Origin: a virus
Virus record (IMG/VR): IMGVR_UViG_3300044617_000557
Location: 1-34,128 of that record
Length of the DNA stretch: 34,128 nucleotides
Reading direction: 5' to 3' (one strand)
Positions within the stretch are counted from its first letter, which is position 1, and each line of letters opens with the position of its first letter. Shown here piece by piece: positions 1 through 8,003 of this stretch. A program made the translations under genes and the position numbers. The notes under the pieces were generated by a model. It was not told the DNA's origin, did no database searches, and saw nothing but the letters and a program-made list of their open reading frames with translations.

Positions 1-126
1 CCTGGTTCGGTAACTGAAGACCTACCTAGAACAGCCTATTACGACATTCAGCTGACATCCTCTACCGGGGTAGTCAAGACCTATTTAACTGGTAAAGTCT
101 TTACAGAAAGGCAGATCACCACATGA
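1..126 (+). CDS. 3' end of a phage structural (tail) protein, partial
   Basis: The frame starting at base 1 is open for 41 codons and ends at the TGA at 124-126, which overlaps the next start as ATGA. The visible tail includes YYDIQLTSSTG and TYLTGKVFTERQ, which looks like a beta-strand-rich terminal domain of a small phage tail protein. The start lies outside the window, so length and domain content are unknown. The overlap and the fibre genes that follow make a virion protein likely. That function is inferred from context and style of sequence only. Confidence 0.6.
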   Translation, partial: PGSVTEDLPRTAYYDIQLTSSTGVVKTYLTGKVFTERQITT

Positions 127-422
127 GTCCAATTTGGGAGTCACAACCAGCCTACGGAATTGAAATTCCAAACATTACTACGATAGTAGAGCCTGCTGAT
201 ATTATCATCCGGGATATTGATTTCCCGGCAGTGGCCTTTGCCCACACCCAGGGGGTTTCTAGTAATACTTGGACTATAAACCACAATTTGAACTTCTATC
301 CAAACGTAACCGTGATAGACTCAGCCGGAACAGTCGTTGAAGGTGAGATTTCGTACACTAGCAGGAATACCCTTATCGTAACTTTTAGTGGAGCATTCAG
401 CGGAAAAGCTTATCTTTCATAA
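123..422 (+). CDS. Small phage tail-fibre type protein (99 aa)
   Basis: This 99-residue protein starts at an ATG that overlaps the preceding TGA. Its C-terminal half (about residues 40-99) has the pattern TWTINHNLNFYPNVTVIDS, then GEISYTSRNTLIVTFS and a final G-KAYLS. This is a beta-rich module common in aquatic phage tail proteins. A related module forms the C-terminus of the next gene (434-1897), where it reads SYTITHNLNTRDVIVTLYD, so the two neighbours share a domain. The N-terminal 35 residues (IEIPNITTIVEPADIIIRD) may be a separate attachment part. It probably belongs to the distal tail or fibre network. No catalytic motif is visible. Confidence 0.75.
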   Translation: MSPIWESQPAYGIEIPNITTIVEPADIIIRDIDFPAVAFAHTQGVSSNTWTINHNLNFYPNVTVIDSAGTVVEGEISYTSRNTLIVTFSGAFSGKAYLS

Positions 423-433
423 GGAGAGAATAA

Positions 434-1897
434 ATGGCACGTAAGTTTCTAACGTCAATTGATTTGGCGAAGAACGAACTACAAAATGCAGTAGTTCAAA
501 ACTTGGCAGCAGACCCATCTAACCCAATTGTGGGTCAGGTCTACTACAACACAACCTCCAATGAAATGCGTATCTATAATGGTACGATCTTTGAAGCTAT
601 CGGCCTTAATGGTGTAACAGCAGACGCTGCCGAAATCAACATTCTTGACGGCGCTACCCTAACTACTACAGAGCTTAACTATGTAGATGGTGTTACAAGC
701 GGAATCCAAGGACAGCTTGATCTAAAGTCTCCTTCTAACAACCCAACTTTTACTGGCACAGTAACCCTCGATACTGGTGTCAACCTTGTATTTGAAGGCA
801 CAACAGCCAATGCGTTTGAACTTACTCTAACCTCTGGCGATCCAACAGCAGATCGAGTAGTAACTCTTCCAGACTTAACGACAACACTTGTTGGTCGTGA
901 CACAACTGATACTCTTACAAACAAGACTCTTACAAATCCAACAGTATCTGGCCTATACCTTTCTGATCTTAGTATTGTTGTTGAAGGCTCAACTGCTGAT
1001 GACTTTGAAACCACTCTATCTTTCGTAGATCCAACAGCTGACCGCACAATTTACGTTCCAGATGCTAATGGTACCCTTGCTCGCGTTGAGAACAAACTTC
1101 ATGACTTTGCTCTTGCAACTGCTTCTGTTGACCTTAACAACCAGAAGATTACAAATCTTACAGATCCAACTAATCCACAAGATGCTGCTAACAAGCGCTA
1201 TGTTGATGCTGCAGTTGTTGGTATTGACTGGAAGCCATCAGTTCGTGTAGCAACTACTGCTGCTATTACTTTAGCAACAGGTCTTGAAAACGGAGATACT
1301 CTTGACGGAGTAACTCTTGCTACAGGAGATCGCGTACTTGTTAAGAACCAGGTTGATGCAACAGAAAACGGTATCTACGTAGTAGCTTCATCTGGTGCTC
1401 CTAGCCGCTCAACTGATGCAGATACTGCCGCAGAAATTACAGCCTCTTTTGCAGTATTTGTAGAAGAAGGAACAGTAAACACTGACTCTGGCTGGACTCT
1501 AACTAACAACGGCGCTGTAACAGTAGGCACCTCAGAACTATCTTTCACACAGTTTACTGGCCTTGGTCAAATCACAGCTGGTGCCGGTCTTACAAAGACT
1601 GCTAATACACTTGATGTAATTGGCGGAGATGGTATTACTGTAAACGCTGATAGCGTAGTAATCAACCGTGCAGTAGTTGTAACCAAGTACGCAACCAATG
1701 TTGGAGATGGTACAAACACCTCTTACACAATTACACACAACCTAAATACTCGTGACGTAATCGTAACCCTTTACGATAACTCCTCACCTTATGCTGAGGT
1801 TATGGCTGATGTAGAGCATTCAACTACAAACACAATCACACTCTTGTTCTCTGTTGCTCCAACCACTGATAAGTACAGGGTAGTAGTACACGCATAA
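434..1897 (+). CDS. Tail fibre protein with repeated fibre motifs
   Basis: 487 residues, preceded by AAGGAGA at a good spacing. Residues 1-55 carry LAADPSNPIVGQVYYNTTSN, typical of phage fibre proteins. A 'TADAAEINILDGATLT / TTELNYVDGVTSGIQGQLD' repeat follows, then two related blocks built on 'F-EGTTANAFELTLTSGDPTADR' and 'VEGSTADDFETTLSFVDPTADR'. The middle has the classic shaft phrase LNNQKITNLTDPTNPQDAANKRYVDAA split over several strands, and 'GDRVLVKNQVDATENGIYVV', a module known from many tail fibres. The C-terminal 70 residues repeat the module of the preceding 99-residue protein. It likely forms a trimeric fibre for host binding. Confidence 0.85.
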   Translation: MARKFLTSIDLAKNELQNAVVQNLAADPSNPIVGQVYYNTTSNEMRIYNGTIFEAIGLNGVTADAAEINILDGATLTTTELNYVDGVTSGIQGQLDLKSPSNNPTFTGTVTLDTGVNLVFEGTTANAFELTLTSGDPTADRVVTLPDLTTTLVGRDTTDTLTNKTLTNPTVSGLYLSDLSIVVEGSTADDFETTLSFVDPTADRTIYVPDANGTLARVENKLHDFALATASVDLNNQKITNLTDPTNPQDAANKRYVDAAVVGIDWKPSVRVATTAAITLATGLENGDTLDGVTLATGDRVLVKNQVDATENGIYVVASSGAPSRSTDADTAAEITASFAVFVEEGTVNTDSGWTLTNNGAVTVGTSELSFTQFTGLGQITAGAGLTKTANTLDVIGGDGITVNADSVVINRAVVVTKYATNVGDGTNTSYTITHNLNTRDVIVTLYDNSSPYAEVMADVEHSTTNTITLLFSVAPTTDKYRVVVHA

Positions 1898-2229
1898 TGA
1901 GTCGCCTAAACCTAACCCCCGTAAACATACCTGCCCTAGCGGCAGCGCCTACAGTACCCACCATTAAGGTAGGTGACTTGTATTTTAATACAGTCATTAA
2001 GGCGCTTTATGTTTACAACGGTACAGTTTGGTCTGAGGCTGGCGGTGGAGTAACAGTCTCTGCTTCAGAGCCTACGACTAACCTTCGTGAAGGTTTACTT
2101 TGGTTTGACCCAACTTCTGATTCTCTACTAGTCTACTACGATGGTGAGTTTGTTCTCACAGGTAGTGGTGGCGGAACTTCTACAGCTAGTGCAGCGGATC
2201 TTACCTCTGCCTGGTTCTTGGGGGTCTAA
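1897..2229 (+). CDS. Small fibre-associated structural protein (110 aa)
   Basis: The start codon overlaps the previous stop as TAATG, so translation is probably coupled. The protein has two related segments: VGDLYFNTVIKALYVYNGTVW (residues about 26-46) and 'REGLLWFDPTSDSLLVYYDGEF' (about 64-85). Each is a short beta hairpin of the 'G-LW-D-T---L-VY--G-W' type that recurs at the N-terminal or head ends of phage fibres. It ends in a Gly/Ser-rich linker and a short hydrophobic tail. It may be an adaptor that joins fibre to baseplate. No enzyme signature is present. Function is inferred from neighbours and this motif. Confidence 0.7.
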   Translation: MSRLNLTPVNIPALAAAPTVPTIKVGDLYFNTVIKALYVYNGTVWSEAGGGVTVSASEPTTNLREGLLWFDPTSDSLLVYYDGEFVLTGSGGGTSTASAADLTSAWFLGV

Positions 2230-2685
2230 ATGGCTGTAACTAGAATGGGTGTTGCAAACCCCGCGTCCAACACATCTACATCAATCTTTACCGCAGATGC
2301 TGCCTACCTTTGTTCAGTTATCGCAACTAACAAGGGGACTGCTGCAAGCACCGTACGTGCTTGGGTTGTACCTAACGGCTCAACCTCAACAGCCGACCAT
2401 GCTTACATGCTCTACAACGTAGCCCTTCCGATCAGCAACGGTATTGAATCTCACCGTTTTGCCATCTCTCTTGGGGACACTGTACGAGTCTCAGCGACAA
2501 CCGCGGATGTATCTTTCTCACTAAACGGCATATATGACTCATCAGCTTCCATTGATGCCCATATTCCGCAAACTACAAATGTTCATGGTATAGTCGATAC
2601 TACGAACTTAGCTACACTTACCACCACCAATGCTCTCAATACTCGTCTAATTTCGCTAGAATTAGGCTTGGGAATTTTTGACTAG
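2230..2685 (+). CDS. Small beta-rich virion protein, paralogue of the 5637-6056 product
   Basis: 151 residues, starting immediately after the previous stop. The first about 105 residues align by eye with the protein at 5637-6056: MAVTRMGVANPASNTST against MAISRLAVSNPAQNTNT, then 'SVIATNKGTAASTVRAWVVP' against 'SIIATNKSSDAATIRVWVVP', and 'VSATTADVSFSLNGI' against 'IRSSSADVSFTLSGI'. The pattern suggests a compact beta-sandwich. In both cases the gene lies directly upstream of a large fibre of the HGFxVGD family, so it may be a cap, connector or decoration for that fibre. A small C-terminal extension (IVDTTNLATLTTTNALNTR) looks helical. Specific role unknown. Confidence 0.75.
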   Translation: MAVTRMGVANPASNTSTSIFTADAAYLCSVIATNKGTAASTVRAWVVPNGSTSTADHAYMLYNVALPISNGIESHRFAISLGDTVRVSATTADVSFSLNGIYDSSASIDAHIPQTTNVHGIVDTTNLATLTTTNALNTRLISLELGLGIFD

Positions 2686-2693
2686 GAGATAGA

Positions 2694-4556
2694 ATGCCAA
2701 ACTATACAAGCCTGGAAACCCAGGTAACTGCAATCAAAAGTGAGATCTCCTCATCTCTTGCTGCCAGCGCATACACCGCACAAGACCTAGTCTATGTGGC
2801 TAAAGCACTTCAGGCGCTCAGTACAGTAGTAGCTCCTGACGGAGTGTCTAACCTCACTGTTAATGACAACATTTATCTTGGCACAGCCGCTGAAGCTTTT
2901 GCAACAACTGCCTCCCTTACAAATCCAACTTTAGTAGTAACAACCACCGCAACTGACTACGCTCAGATTGCATTTAGCAACCGCTCATCAAATGCTAACG
3001 CTTCAACAGATTTAATTCTTTACTCAAACAATGGTACCGATGCCTCTGGTTATATAGACATGGGTATTACTTCAAGCAACTTTGCTGACCCAGACTTTAC
3101 CATTACAGGTAAAGGTGACGGTTACATTTTTATGGTTGGCGCCGAGGCAAGCTCTGCAGACCAAGGTAACTTGGTCCTAGCTACTGGTGACACAGGCACT
3201 CAGAATAAGATTATCTTTGCAGCTGGAGGTCTATCCTCTGATGATACTCAAATGGAGATCACTCCTGGAGTAAATGTTCATATTGAAATTGATACACCTT
3301 CTACATCTCCAACTACTGGTGCGCTCACCGTAGTAGGCGGAGTTGGTATTCAAGGCGACGTTAATATTGATGGAACAATTACCTTTGGTGGTGCTGGAAC
3401 CACAGTTGAAACTTCAAATCTTGCAGTATCTGACCCACTTATCTTTACAGGAAACGTAAACCAAGGTGACGCTCTTGACCTTGGATTTGTTGGGGAGTAC
3501 GCAAATACAATCTCTACAATCACAAAGACTGTATCTAATAAGGCTCTTACTTCTAACGTAGCAACTATTACTACCTCAGCAACCCACGGATTTTCTGTTG
3601 GAGACATCGCTGTTATTACTGGTGTGGATGCCACTTTCAATGGTACTTATTACGTAACCGGCGTACCAACAACTACAACTTTCACTTTTGATAAGACCAA
3701 TGCCAACGTAACTTCAGCATCAGCTGCGGGTTCAGTGTCGGTATCTCTACAGCGTAGATACGCTGCTGTAGCAAGAGATGCTTCTGATGGTATTATCAAG
3801 TTTGCTAGAAATCTTACAACTAAGCCAACTTCTACAATTAACTTCTCAGAAGCTGGATCTAGCTTTGCAACTATCAAGGTAGGCGGAGCTGAGATTGGCT
3901 CTGTAACTAATACTGAAATTGGTTATCTATCAGGCGTTACATCTGCACTCCAAACACAGATTGACTCTAAAGCAACAGCTTCTTTATACGCTACTTTAGC
4001 TAGCCCAACCCTTACAGGCATTCCTTTGGCCCCAACAGCTACTGCCGATACTAACACTACACAGCTTGCAACTACTGCTTACGTAGTAGGTCAGGGATAC
4101 CTTAAGTCTTCAACCGCATCATCTACATACGCTACTCTTAATAGCGCAGCGTTAAACAAGCCGGTGCTTACATCAGCATTTGAAACAGTTACAGTCTCAG
4201 CTACTGCTGCCACTGGAACAGTTAACGTAGATCTTTCGACTTCAGCAGTTAAGTACTATACATCTAACGCTACCGCTGACTGGACATTTAACTTCCGTGG
4301 GGATGGTTCAACAACTTTAAACTCCCTTCTTGCTAATGGTCAATCAGCTACTGTAGCTTTCTTGGTAACTAATGGCTCTACAGCTTATAAGCCAACAGTA
4401 TTCCAAGTAGATGGTTCAGCTGTTACTCCTAAGTGGCAAAACGGTTCAGCGCCTGCAAATGGTAACGCAAACTCTATTGACTCATATACATTTACAATTA
4501 TTAAGACAGCATCTGCAACATTCACAGTACTTGGTGCTCAGACTAGATTTGCGTAA
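2694..4556 (+). CDS. Large tail fibre, paralogue 1 of 3
   Basis: 620 residues with an AGGAGAT ribosome binding site. Residues 1-50 are a helical segment (SAYTAQDLVYVAKALQAL) shared with the fibre at 12074, probably the virion-attachment end. Residues about 60-235 form a conserved block containing ILYSNNGTDASGYIDMGITS, FTITGKGDGYIFMVG and HIEIDTPSTSPTTGALTVVG. Residues about 275-345 hold the HGFSVGD module (His298). An 'EIGYLSGVTSALQTQIDSKA' trimerisation-type repeat and NTTQLATTAYVVGQGYL follow, then a C-terminal beta domain. It is paralogous to the products of 6081-8003 and 12074-13546 but has its own C-terminal end, as expected when receptor-binding tips are exchanged. Confidence 0.85.
   Translation: MPNYTSLETQVTAIKSEISSSLAASAYTAQDLVYVAKALQALSTVVAPDGVSNLTVNDNIYLGTAAEAFATTASLTNPTLVVTTTATDYAQIAFSNRSSNANASTDLILYSNNGTDASGYIDMGITSSNFADPDFTITGKGDGYIFMVGAEASSADQGNLVLATGDTGTQNKIIFAAGGLSSDDTQMEITPGVNVHIEIDTPSTSPTTGALTVVGGVGIQGDVNIDGTITFGGAGTTVETSNLAVSDPLIFTGNVNQGDALDLGFVGEYANTISTITKTVSNKALTSNVATITTSATHGFSVGDIAVITGVDATFNGTYYVTGVPTTTTFTFDKTNANVTSASAAGSVSVSLQRRYAAVARDASDGIIKFARNLTTKPTSTINFSEAGSSFATIKVGGAEIGSVTNTEIGYLSGVTSALQTQIDSKATASLYATLASPTLTGIPLAPTATADTNTTQLATTAYVVGQGYLKSSTASSTYATLNSAALNKPVLTSAFETVTVSATAATGTVNVDLSTSAVKYYTSNATADWTFNFRGDGSTTLNSLLANGQSATVAFLVTNGSTAYKPTVFQVDGSAVTPKWQNGSAPANGNANSIDSYTFTIIKTASATFTVLGAQTRFA
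3270..3308 (+). repeat. 39-base exact repeat shared by fibres 1 and 2 (copy 1)
   Basis: Bases 3270-3308 are identical to 6804-6842. They encode VNVHIEIDTPSTS. The flanking sequence differs at many third positions, so this is an island of identity within diverged paralogues. Confidence 0.85.
3510..3740 (+). repeat. HGFxVGD module copy in fibre 1
   Basis: Approximate limits. The encoded module runs from a 'SNKALTSNVATITTSA' segment through HGFSVGDIAVITGVDATFNG to VPTTTTFTFDKTNANVTS. It is about 70 residues long and present in all three large fibres; related segments are at 22870-23090 and 33944-34090. Confidence 0.7.
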
Positions 4557-4565
4557 GGAGTAAAG

Positions 4566-5321
4566 ATGCCAATTATTGAGCAAGCAGGTAATCTTCTTAC
4601 ACCTTTTGGAGGAAGTGCTCCTGGTATTACTGCATCCAACCCTTATACAACTGTTGCACAAATTAGGTCAACAACTGTAAACGGAAATTATTGGATTAGA
4701 TTATCTGGAATGTCAGCGGCACGACAAATGTTTATTGACACAGAAAATACTAACGGTCCTTCTGGAACAAAGTGGGTAAGAATATTCCTTCCTACAAGCT
4801 TTATATACAATTATAACAATTTCTCTGAAGATGTAGATGTTTGGTTAAATACAGATGTACCTACAATTATTAACGCTATGACTTACTTTATGTATTCATT
4901 TGTAAACACGTCAACAAATGTAAGGTCTCAATCTTGGTATTTTGGAAAACCTAGTGGTAATGCGTCTGCCTTTGTTAATACCCCACCTACTACGCACGGT
5001 GGAGAAGGTTCTCCGTTAATTACCCAAATAACTGCAACTAGAATGGCAGACGGTTCTTCTACTACACAATTTTTAAGAACAGGTGTTTCTAGTTTTAATT
5101 CTATGTGTGATGACTCACGAAGTTCTTTGTGGGGGTATATATGTTTAAAGGCAGGAAATACGTCTTCAACAGGAAGTGGAGGATTCTCCGACTTTCCATC
5201 TTATGCTTCATACTCAGTTGCCAATAACAATTCAGTAGTAACTCATTGCGCTAACTCTAACCAAATTTATAATGCTACGGACTGTACTTCTTCTAAACAA
5301 TTTGCTATTTATGTGGGGTAA
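4566..5321 (+). CDS. Fibrinogen-like putative adhesin, cysteine-containing
   Basis: 251 residues, SD GTAAGGAG upstream. The phrase 'SNPYTTVAQIRSTTVNGNYWIRL' followed by 'ARQMFIDTENTNGPSGTKWVRI' resembles the start of fibrinogen-related domains, where 'G-YWI' is followed by 'Q-F-D------W--I'. The assignment is by pattern only and would need a profile search. The last 80 residues contain four cysteines (SMCDDS, YICLK, THCANS, TDCTSS), which could form two disulphides and would suit an exposed receptor-binding tip. It is separated by only 2 bases from a thioredoxin-fold gene. Its codons look more AT-rich than the flanking fibres, which hints at recent acquisition. An alternative is an unrelated beta-rich phage tip domain. 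Confidence 0.65.
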   Translation: MPIIEQAGNLLTPFGGSAPGITASNPYTTVAQIRSTTVNGNYWIRLSGMSAARQMFIDTENTNGPSGTKWVRIFLPTSFIYNYNNFSEDVDVWLNTDVPTIINAMTYFMYSFVNTSTNVRSQSWYFGKPSGNASAFVNTPPTTHGGEGSPLITQITATRMADGSSTTQFLRTGVSSFNSMCDDSRSSLWGYICLKAGNTSSTGSGGFSDFPSYASYSVANNNSVVTHCANSNQIYNATDCTSSKQFAIYVG

Positions 5322-5323
5322 CT

Positions 5324-5665
5324 ATGTACGATAAAGTAAAAAATATAGTTGATACTAATGAGTCTGTTGTAGCCCTTGTTGCTGCCTCTTCTATGTGCCA
5401 AACATGCACAGATTGGATACCTTCGGTACTTAAGTCAGTGTGTGCCGAGTTTGACGTATCTGTAAATATTATCTATGTCGATAAAGAGTTTGTACCGCTA
5501 CCTCCAGCACACTCTCCTACTACGTACTTTTATGTAAAAGGTGTCAAGGACCCAATGATTATTCTTGGCCCTGAACCTGAAGAACAGATAAAGCTTCGCT
5601 TAAATATGTGTTTTGAAGAGTTAGAGAGGTTAAAAGATGGCCATCTCACGTCTAGCGGTATCTAA
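5324..5665 (+). CDS. Thioredoxin-fold protein with CxxC motif
   Basis: 113 residues. Seen: a helix, strand ESVVALVAAS, then the redox-type motif CQTC (Cys25, Cys28) followed by a Trp, strand VNIIYVD, and the Ser-Pro-Thr-Thr-Tyr-Phe-Tyr segment with Pro65 placed where thioredoxins have their cis-proline, then a strand (DPMIILG) and a C-terminal helix. This is the expected beta-alpha order of a short thioredoxin-like protein. By family knowledge it could reduce, form or isomerise disulphides. Its placement between a cysteine-containing adhesin (4566) and further fibres suggests a role in virion protein folding, or as a structural part of the tail. The 3' end overlaps the next gene by 29 bases. 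Confidence 0.7.
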   Translation: MYDKVKNIVDTNESVVALVAASSMCQTCTDWIPSVLKSVCAEFDVSVNIIYVDKEFVPLPPAHSPTTYFYVKGVKDPMIILGPEPEEQIKLRLNMCFEELERLKDGHLTSSGI

Positions 5666-6056
5666 TCCAGCGCAAAATACAAATACCCTTATGTATACCC
5701 GCACTGGTTCTCGTGATGCCTTGGCATCAATTATTGCCACCAATAAGTCTTCTGATGCCGCAACTATCAGAGTTTGGGTAGTCCCTTCTGGACAAGATTC
5801 AACCCCTGCAAATCACGCCACTATTGCCTATGACTCAGCCGTGGGTGGTAATAACTCCCTTGAGACTTTTCGTTTTCCAGTAACCCCAAACGACAAGGTC
5901 TATATCCGCTCATCTAGCGCAGACGTTTCTTTCACGCTTTCAGGCATTGATAACACCAATGTATCAGGAACTGAATACGCAACAGCATTGGCAGCAGCAG
6001 CGGCAGCTCAAACCACAGCAGATACAGCCTTAACTTACGCCCTCGTTGGTCTATAA
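5637..6056 (+). CDS. Small beta-rich virion protein, paralogue of the 2230-2685 product
   Basis: 139 residues. The ATG lies within the end of the thioredoxin-like gene and has a GAGAGG ribosome binding site 7 bases upstream, which supports this start. Residues 1-110 match the product of 2230-2685 (NPAQNTNT, SIIATNKSSDAATIRVWVVP, RSSSADVSFTLSGI). The C-terminus differs: an alanine-rich segment (ATALAAAAAAQTTADTALTY) that is probably helical, possibly a coiled coil that contacts a partner. The large fibre at 6081 follows directly, repeating the small-protein-plus-fibre arrangement of 2230/2694. Function inferred as fibre accessory. Confidence 0.75.
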   Translation: MAISRLAVSNPAQNTNTLMYTRTGSRDALASIIATNKSSDAATIRVWVVPSGQDSTPANHATIAYDSAVGGNNSLETFRFPVTPNDKVYIRSSSADVSFTLSGIDNTNVSGTEYATALAAAAAAQTTADTALTYALVGL

Positions 6057-6080
6057 TACAATAACACCTTAGGAGATCTC

Positions 6081-8003
6081 ATGGCAACCTTTACAATGAC
6101 GACGTTTAATACGGCGTTGCAGAACAAGCTTAATACTGCAAACGTATCCCTAAGCGCTCAGGACTACCTCCTTCTTACCAAGGCACTAAAAGATGCTATT
6201 GAGATTTCTGATGCCGTAGATACCCTTGCAGTAAAAGGTATTGCAAATGGCGTAGCCTCATTAGACGCAAACGTACAGGTCCCTGCAGCACAACTTATCA
6301 ACGCTCTGCCTTCTCAAGCCTCTAACGCTAACAAGGTATTGACTACTAACGGATCTACAGCCTCTTGGACAGACTCCCCTACTTTTGCTTCTCTTTCTCC
6401 AACTATTATCTACGTAGGTACTGGCGCTGCAGCGTTTAATACTTCAGCCGGTCTTACTAGCCCAACTGGTGTATTTAATGTTACAAGTGCTAATGACTCA
6501 TTTGGTCAGCTAGCTGTGCACAACGCTTCATCCTCATCTTCAACAGACATTATCGCTTACGCTAACAACGGTGTAGATGGTGCTGGTTGGATTGACATGG
6601 GTATCACCGGAGCTACATTTAACTCTGCTACTTACGGAATTACTGGGCCACACGATGGCTACATCTTTATGTCTGCCCCTGTTGGTACATCAGGTGCGGG
6701 TAACCTAGTTATTGCTACAGGTGATAATGGAACAGACAACAAGATTGTTTTTGCTGCTGGCGGTTACGAATCTGGAACTACACAGATGGAGATTACTCCA
6801 GACGTAAATGTTCATATTGAAATTGATACACCTTCTACATCTTCAACTACAGGTGCTTTAACCGTAGTCGGTGGTGTTGGTATTTCAGGCGATCTTAACA
6901 TCGAAGGCGATGTTGATATCCAAGGAACAATTACATTTGGCGGTGCAGGAACAACTGTAGAAACAGCAAACCTATCGGTTACTGATCCGCTTTTATTTGT
7001 GGGTAAAGACAATGCAGCAGATATTTCAGATTTAGGGTTTATTGGAGAGTACTCTTCAACCGTATCAACAATTACAAAAACTGTCTCTAATAAGGCTTTG
7101 ACTTCAAATGTAGCAACTCTTACAACCTCTGCTACTCACGGTTTTTCTGTGGGAGATTATGTTGTTGTATCTGGTGTTGATGCTACCTTTAACGGAACAT
7201 ATTTAGTTGCATCAGTCCCAACCACAACAACATTTACATACGCTAAAACAAATGCAAACGTAACCTCTGCAGTAGCTACTGGATCAGCGGTAGTTTCTTC
7301 AAACCGTAGATTTTCAGGAGTGGTGCGTGATGCCTCAGATGGCGTTGTTAAAGCATTTAAAGACGCAACTACCAAGCCAACATCTACAATTAACTTCTCA
7401 GAAGCAGGACTTGCTTATGCTGATTTTCGTGTAGGCGCATTAACTGCTTCCTCTCTTACTGTTGGGGACGTCTCTGCTACAGAGATTGGCTACCTAGACG
7501 GGGTCTCTTCTTCTATTCAAACACAGTTAAATGCTAAGGCGCCCTCTGCTAACCCAACATTTACAGGTACAGTAACCGTACCGGCTACAATTACAGCTCC
7601 TTCTTCAGTTGTAGTAACACTTCCTACAACTACAGGAACATTAGCTACAGTTGGTGATGTTAATACTGCTGTAGCAGCTTACGCACCTCTTATTCAGACT
7701 ATAGCAACTCCTAGCTTTACTTCTAATGCTTATACAATTCAATCAACAGATAAAGACAAGATTATCTTGGCTTCTAATGGATCTACAGCAGGCACCGTAA
7801 CAATTCCAACAGGAACATTTACTACAGGAACTGTTTTAAACATTGTTCAAACAGGTTCTGGTCAATTAACCTTAGCGTCTAGTGGAACTATTAACTCTAC
7901 TGGTGCAACAGCAACTTCCCCTAAGCTACGTGCTCAGTGGTCTTCAGCAACTATTATTGTTACAGCTTCTAACACTTTCTTGGTTGTGGGAGATATAGCC
8001 TAA
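6081..8003 (+). CDS. Large tail fibre, paralogue 2 of 3
   Basis: 640 residues, SD TTAGGAGA. The N-terminal about 50 residues (LSAQDYLLLTKALKDAIEI) match the helical attachment segment of its paralogues. They are followed by 'SNANKVLTTNGSTASWTD', a short fibre repeat. The shared block (AYANNGVDGAGWIDMGITG, GPHDGYIFMS, HIEIDTPSTSSTTGALTVVG) spans residues about 110-300, and the HGFSVGD module sits at about 330-400 (His353). An 'EIGYLDGVSSSIQTQLNAKA' repeat and 'NPTFTGTVTVPATIT' precede a distinct C-terminal domain ending FLVVGDIA. Paralogous to the fibres at 2694 and 12074. Synonymous codons differ strongly between copies although the protein is conserved. Confidence 0.85.
   Translation: MATFTMTTFNTALQNKLNTANVSLSAQDYLLLTKALKDAIEISDAVDTLAVKGIANGVASLDANVQVPAAQLINALPSQASNANKVLTTNGSTASWTDSPTFASLSPTIIYVGTGAAAFNTSAGLTSPTGVFNVTSANDSFGQLAVHNASSSSSTDIIAYANNGVDGAGWIDMGITGATFNSATYGITGPHDGYIFMSAPVGTSGAGNLVIATGDNGTDNKIVFAAGGYESGTTQMEITPDVNVHIEIDTPSTSSTTGALTVVGGVGISGDLNIEGDVDIQGTITFGGAGTTVETANLSVTDPLLFVGKDNAADISDLGFIGEYSSTVSTITKTVSNKALTSNVATLTTSATHGFSVGDYVVVSGVDATFNGTYLVASVPTTTTFTYAKTNANVTSAVATGSAVVSSNRRFSGVVRDASDGVVKAFKDATTKPTSTINFSEAGLAYADFRVGALTASSLTVGDVSATEIGYLDGVSSSIQTQLNAKAPSANPTFTGTVTVPATITAPSSVVVTLPTTTGTLATVGDVNTAVAAYAPLIQTIATPSFTSNAYTIQSTDKDKIILASNGSTAGTVTIPTGTFTTGTVLNIVQTGSGQLTLASSGTINSTGATATSPKLRAQWSSATIIVTASNTFLVVGDIA
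6804..6842 (+). repeat. 39-base exact repeat shared by fibres 1 and 2 (copy 2)
   Basis: Second copy of the identical 39-base stretch at 3270-3308. The third fibre encodes nearly the same residues (12640-12680) but with several different codons. Confidence 0.85.
7060..7295 (+). repeat. HGFxVGD module copy in fibre 2
   Basis: Encodes HGFSVGDYVVVSGVDATFNG and VPTTTTFTYAKTNANVTS. Over 23 aligned codons (3537-3605 against 7089-7157) 22 residues agree, but 10 of those codons differ synonymously from the copy in fibre 1. Confidence 0.7.

Noticed and set aside
5161-5321. Possible diversity-generating retroelement variable region (Asn-rich C-terminus with many AAT/AAC codons) in the fibrinogen-like adhesin
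   Set aside because: No reverse transcriptase or template repeat is in the window, the whole gene is AT- and Asn-rich, and no near-copy of this stretch was seen. It could only be reconsidered with the full genome.
6052-6057. Perfect TATAAT sequence upstream of the fibre at 6081
   Set aside because: No acceptable -35 box at 16-18 bases (only a weak TTAACT-like stretch), and it overlaps the end of the preceding gene. In AT-rich coding sequence such hexamers occur by chance.
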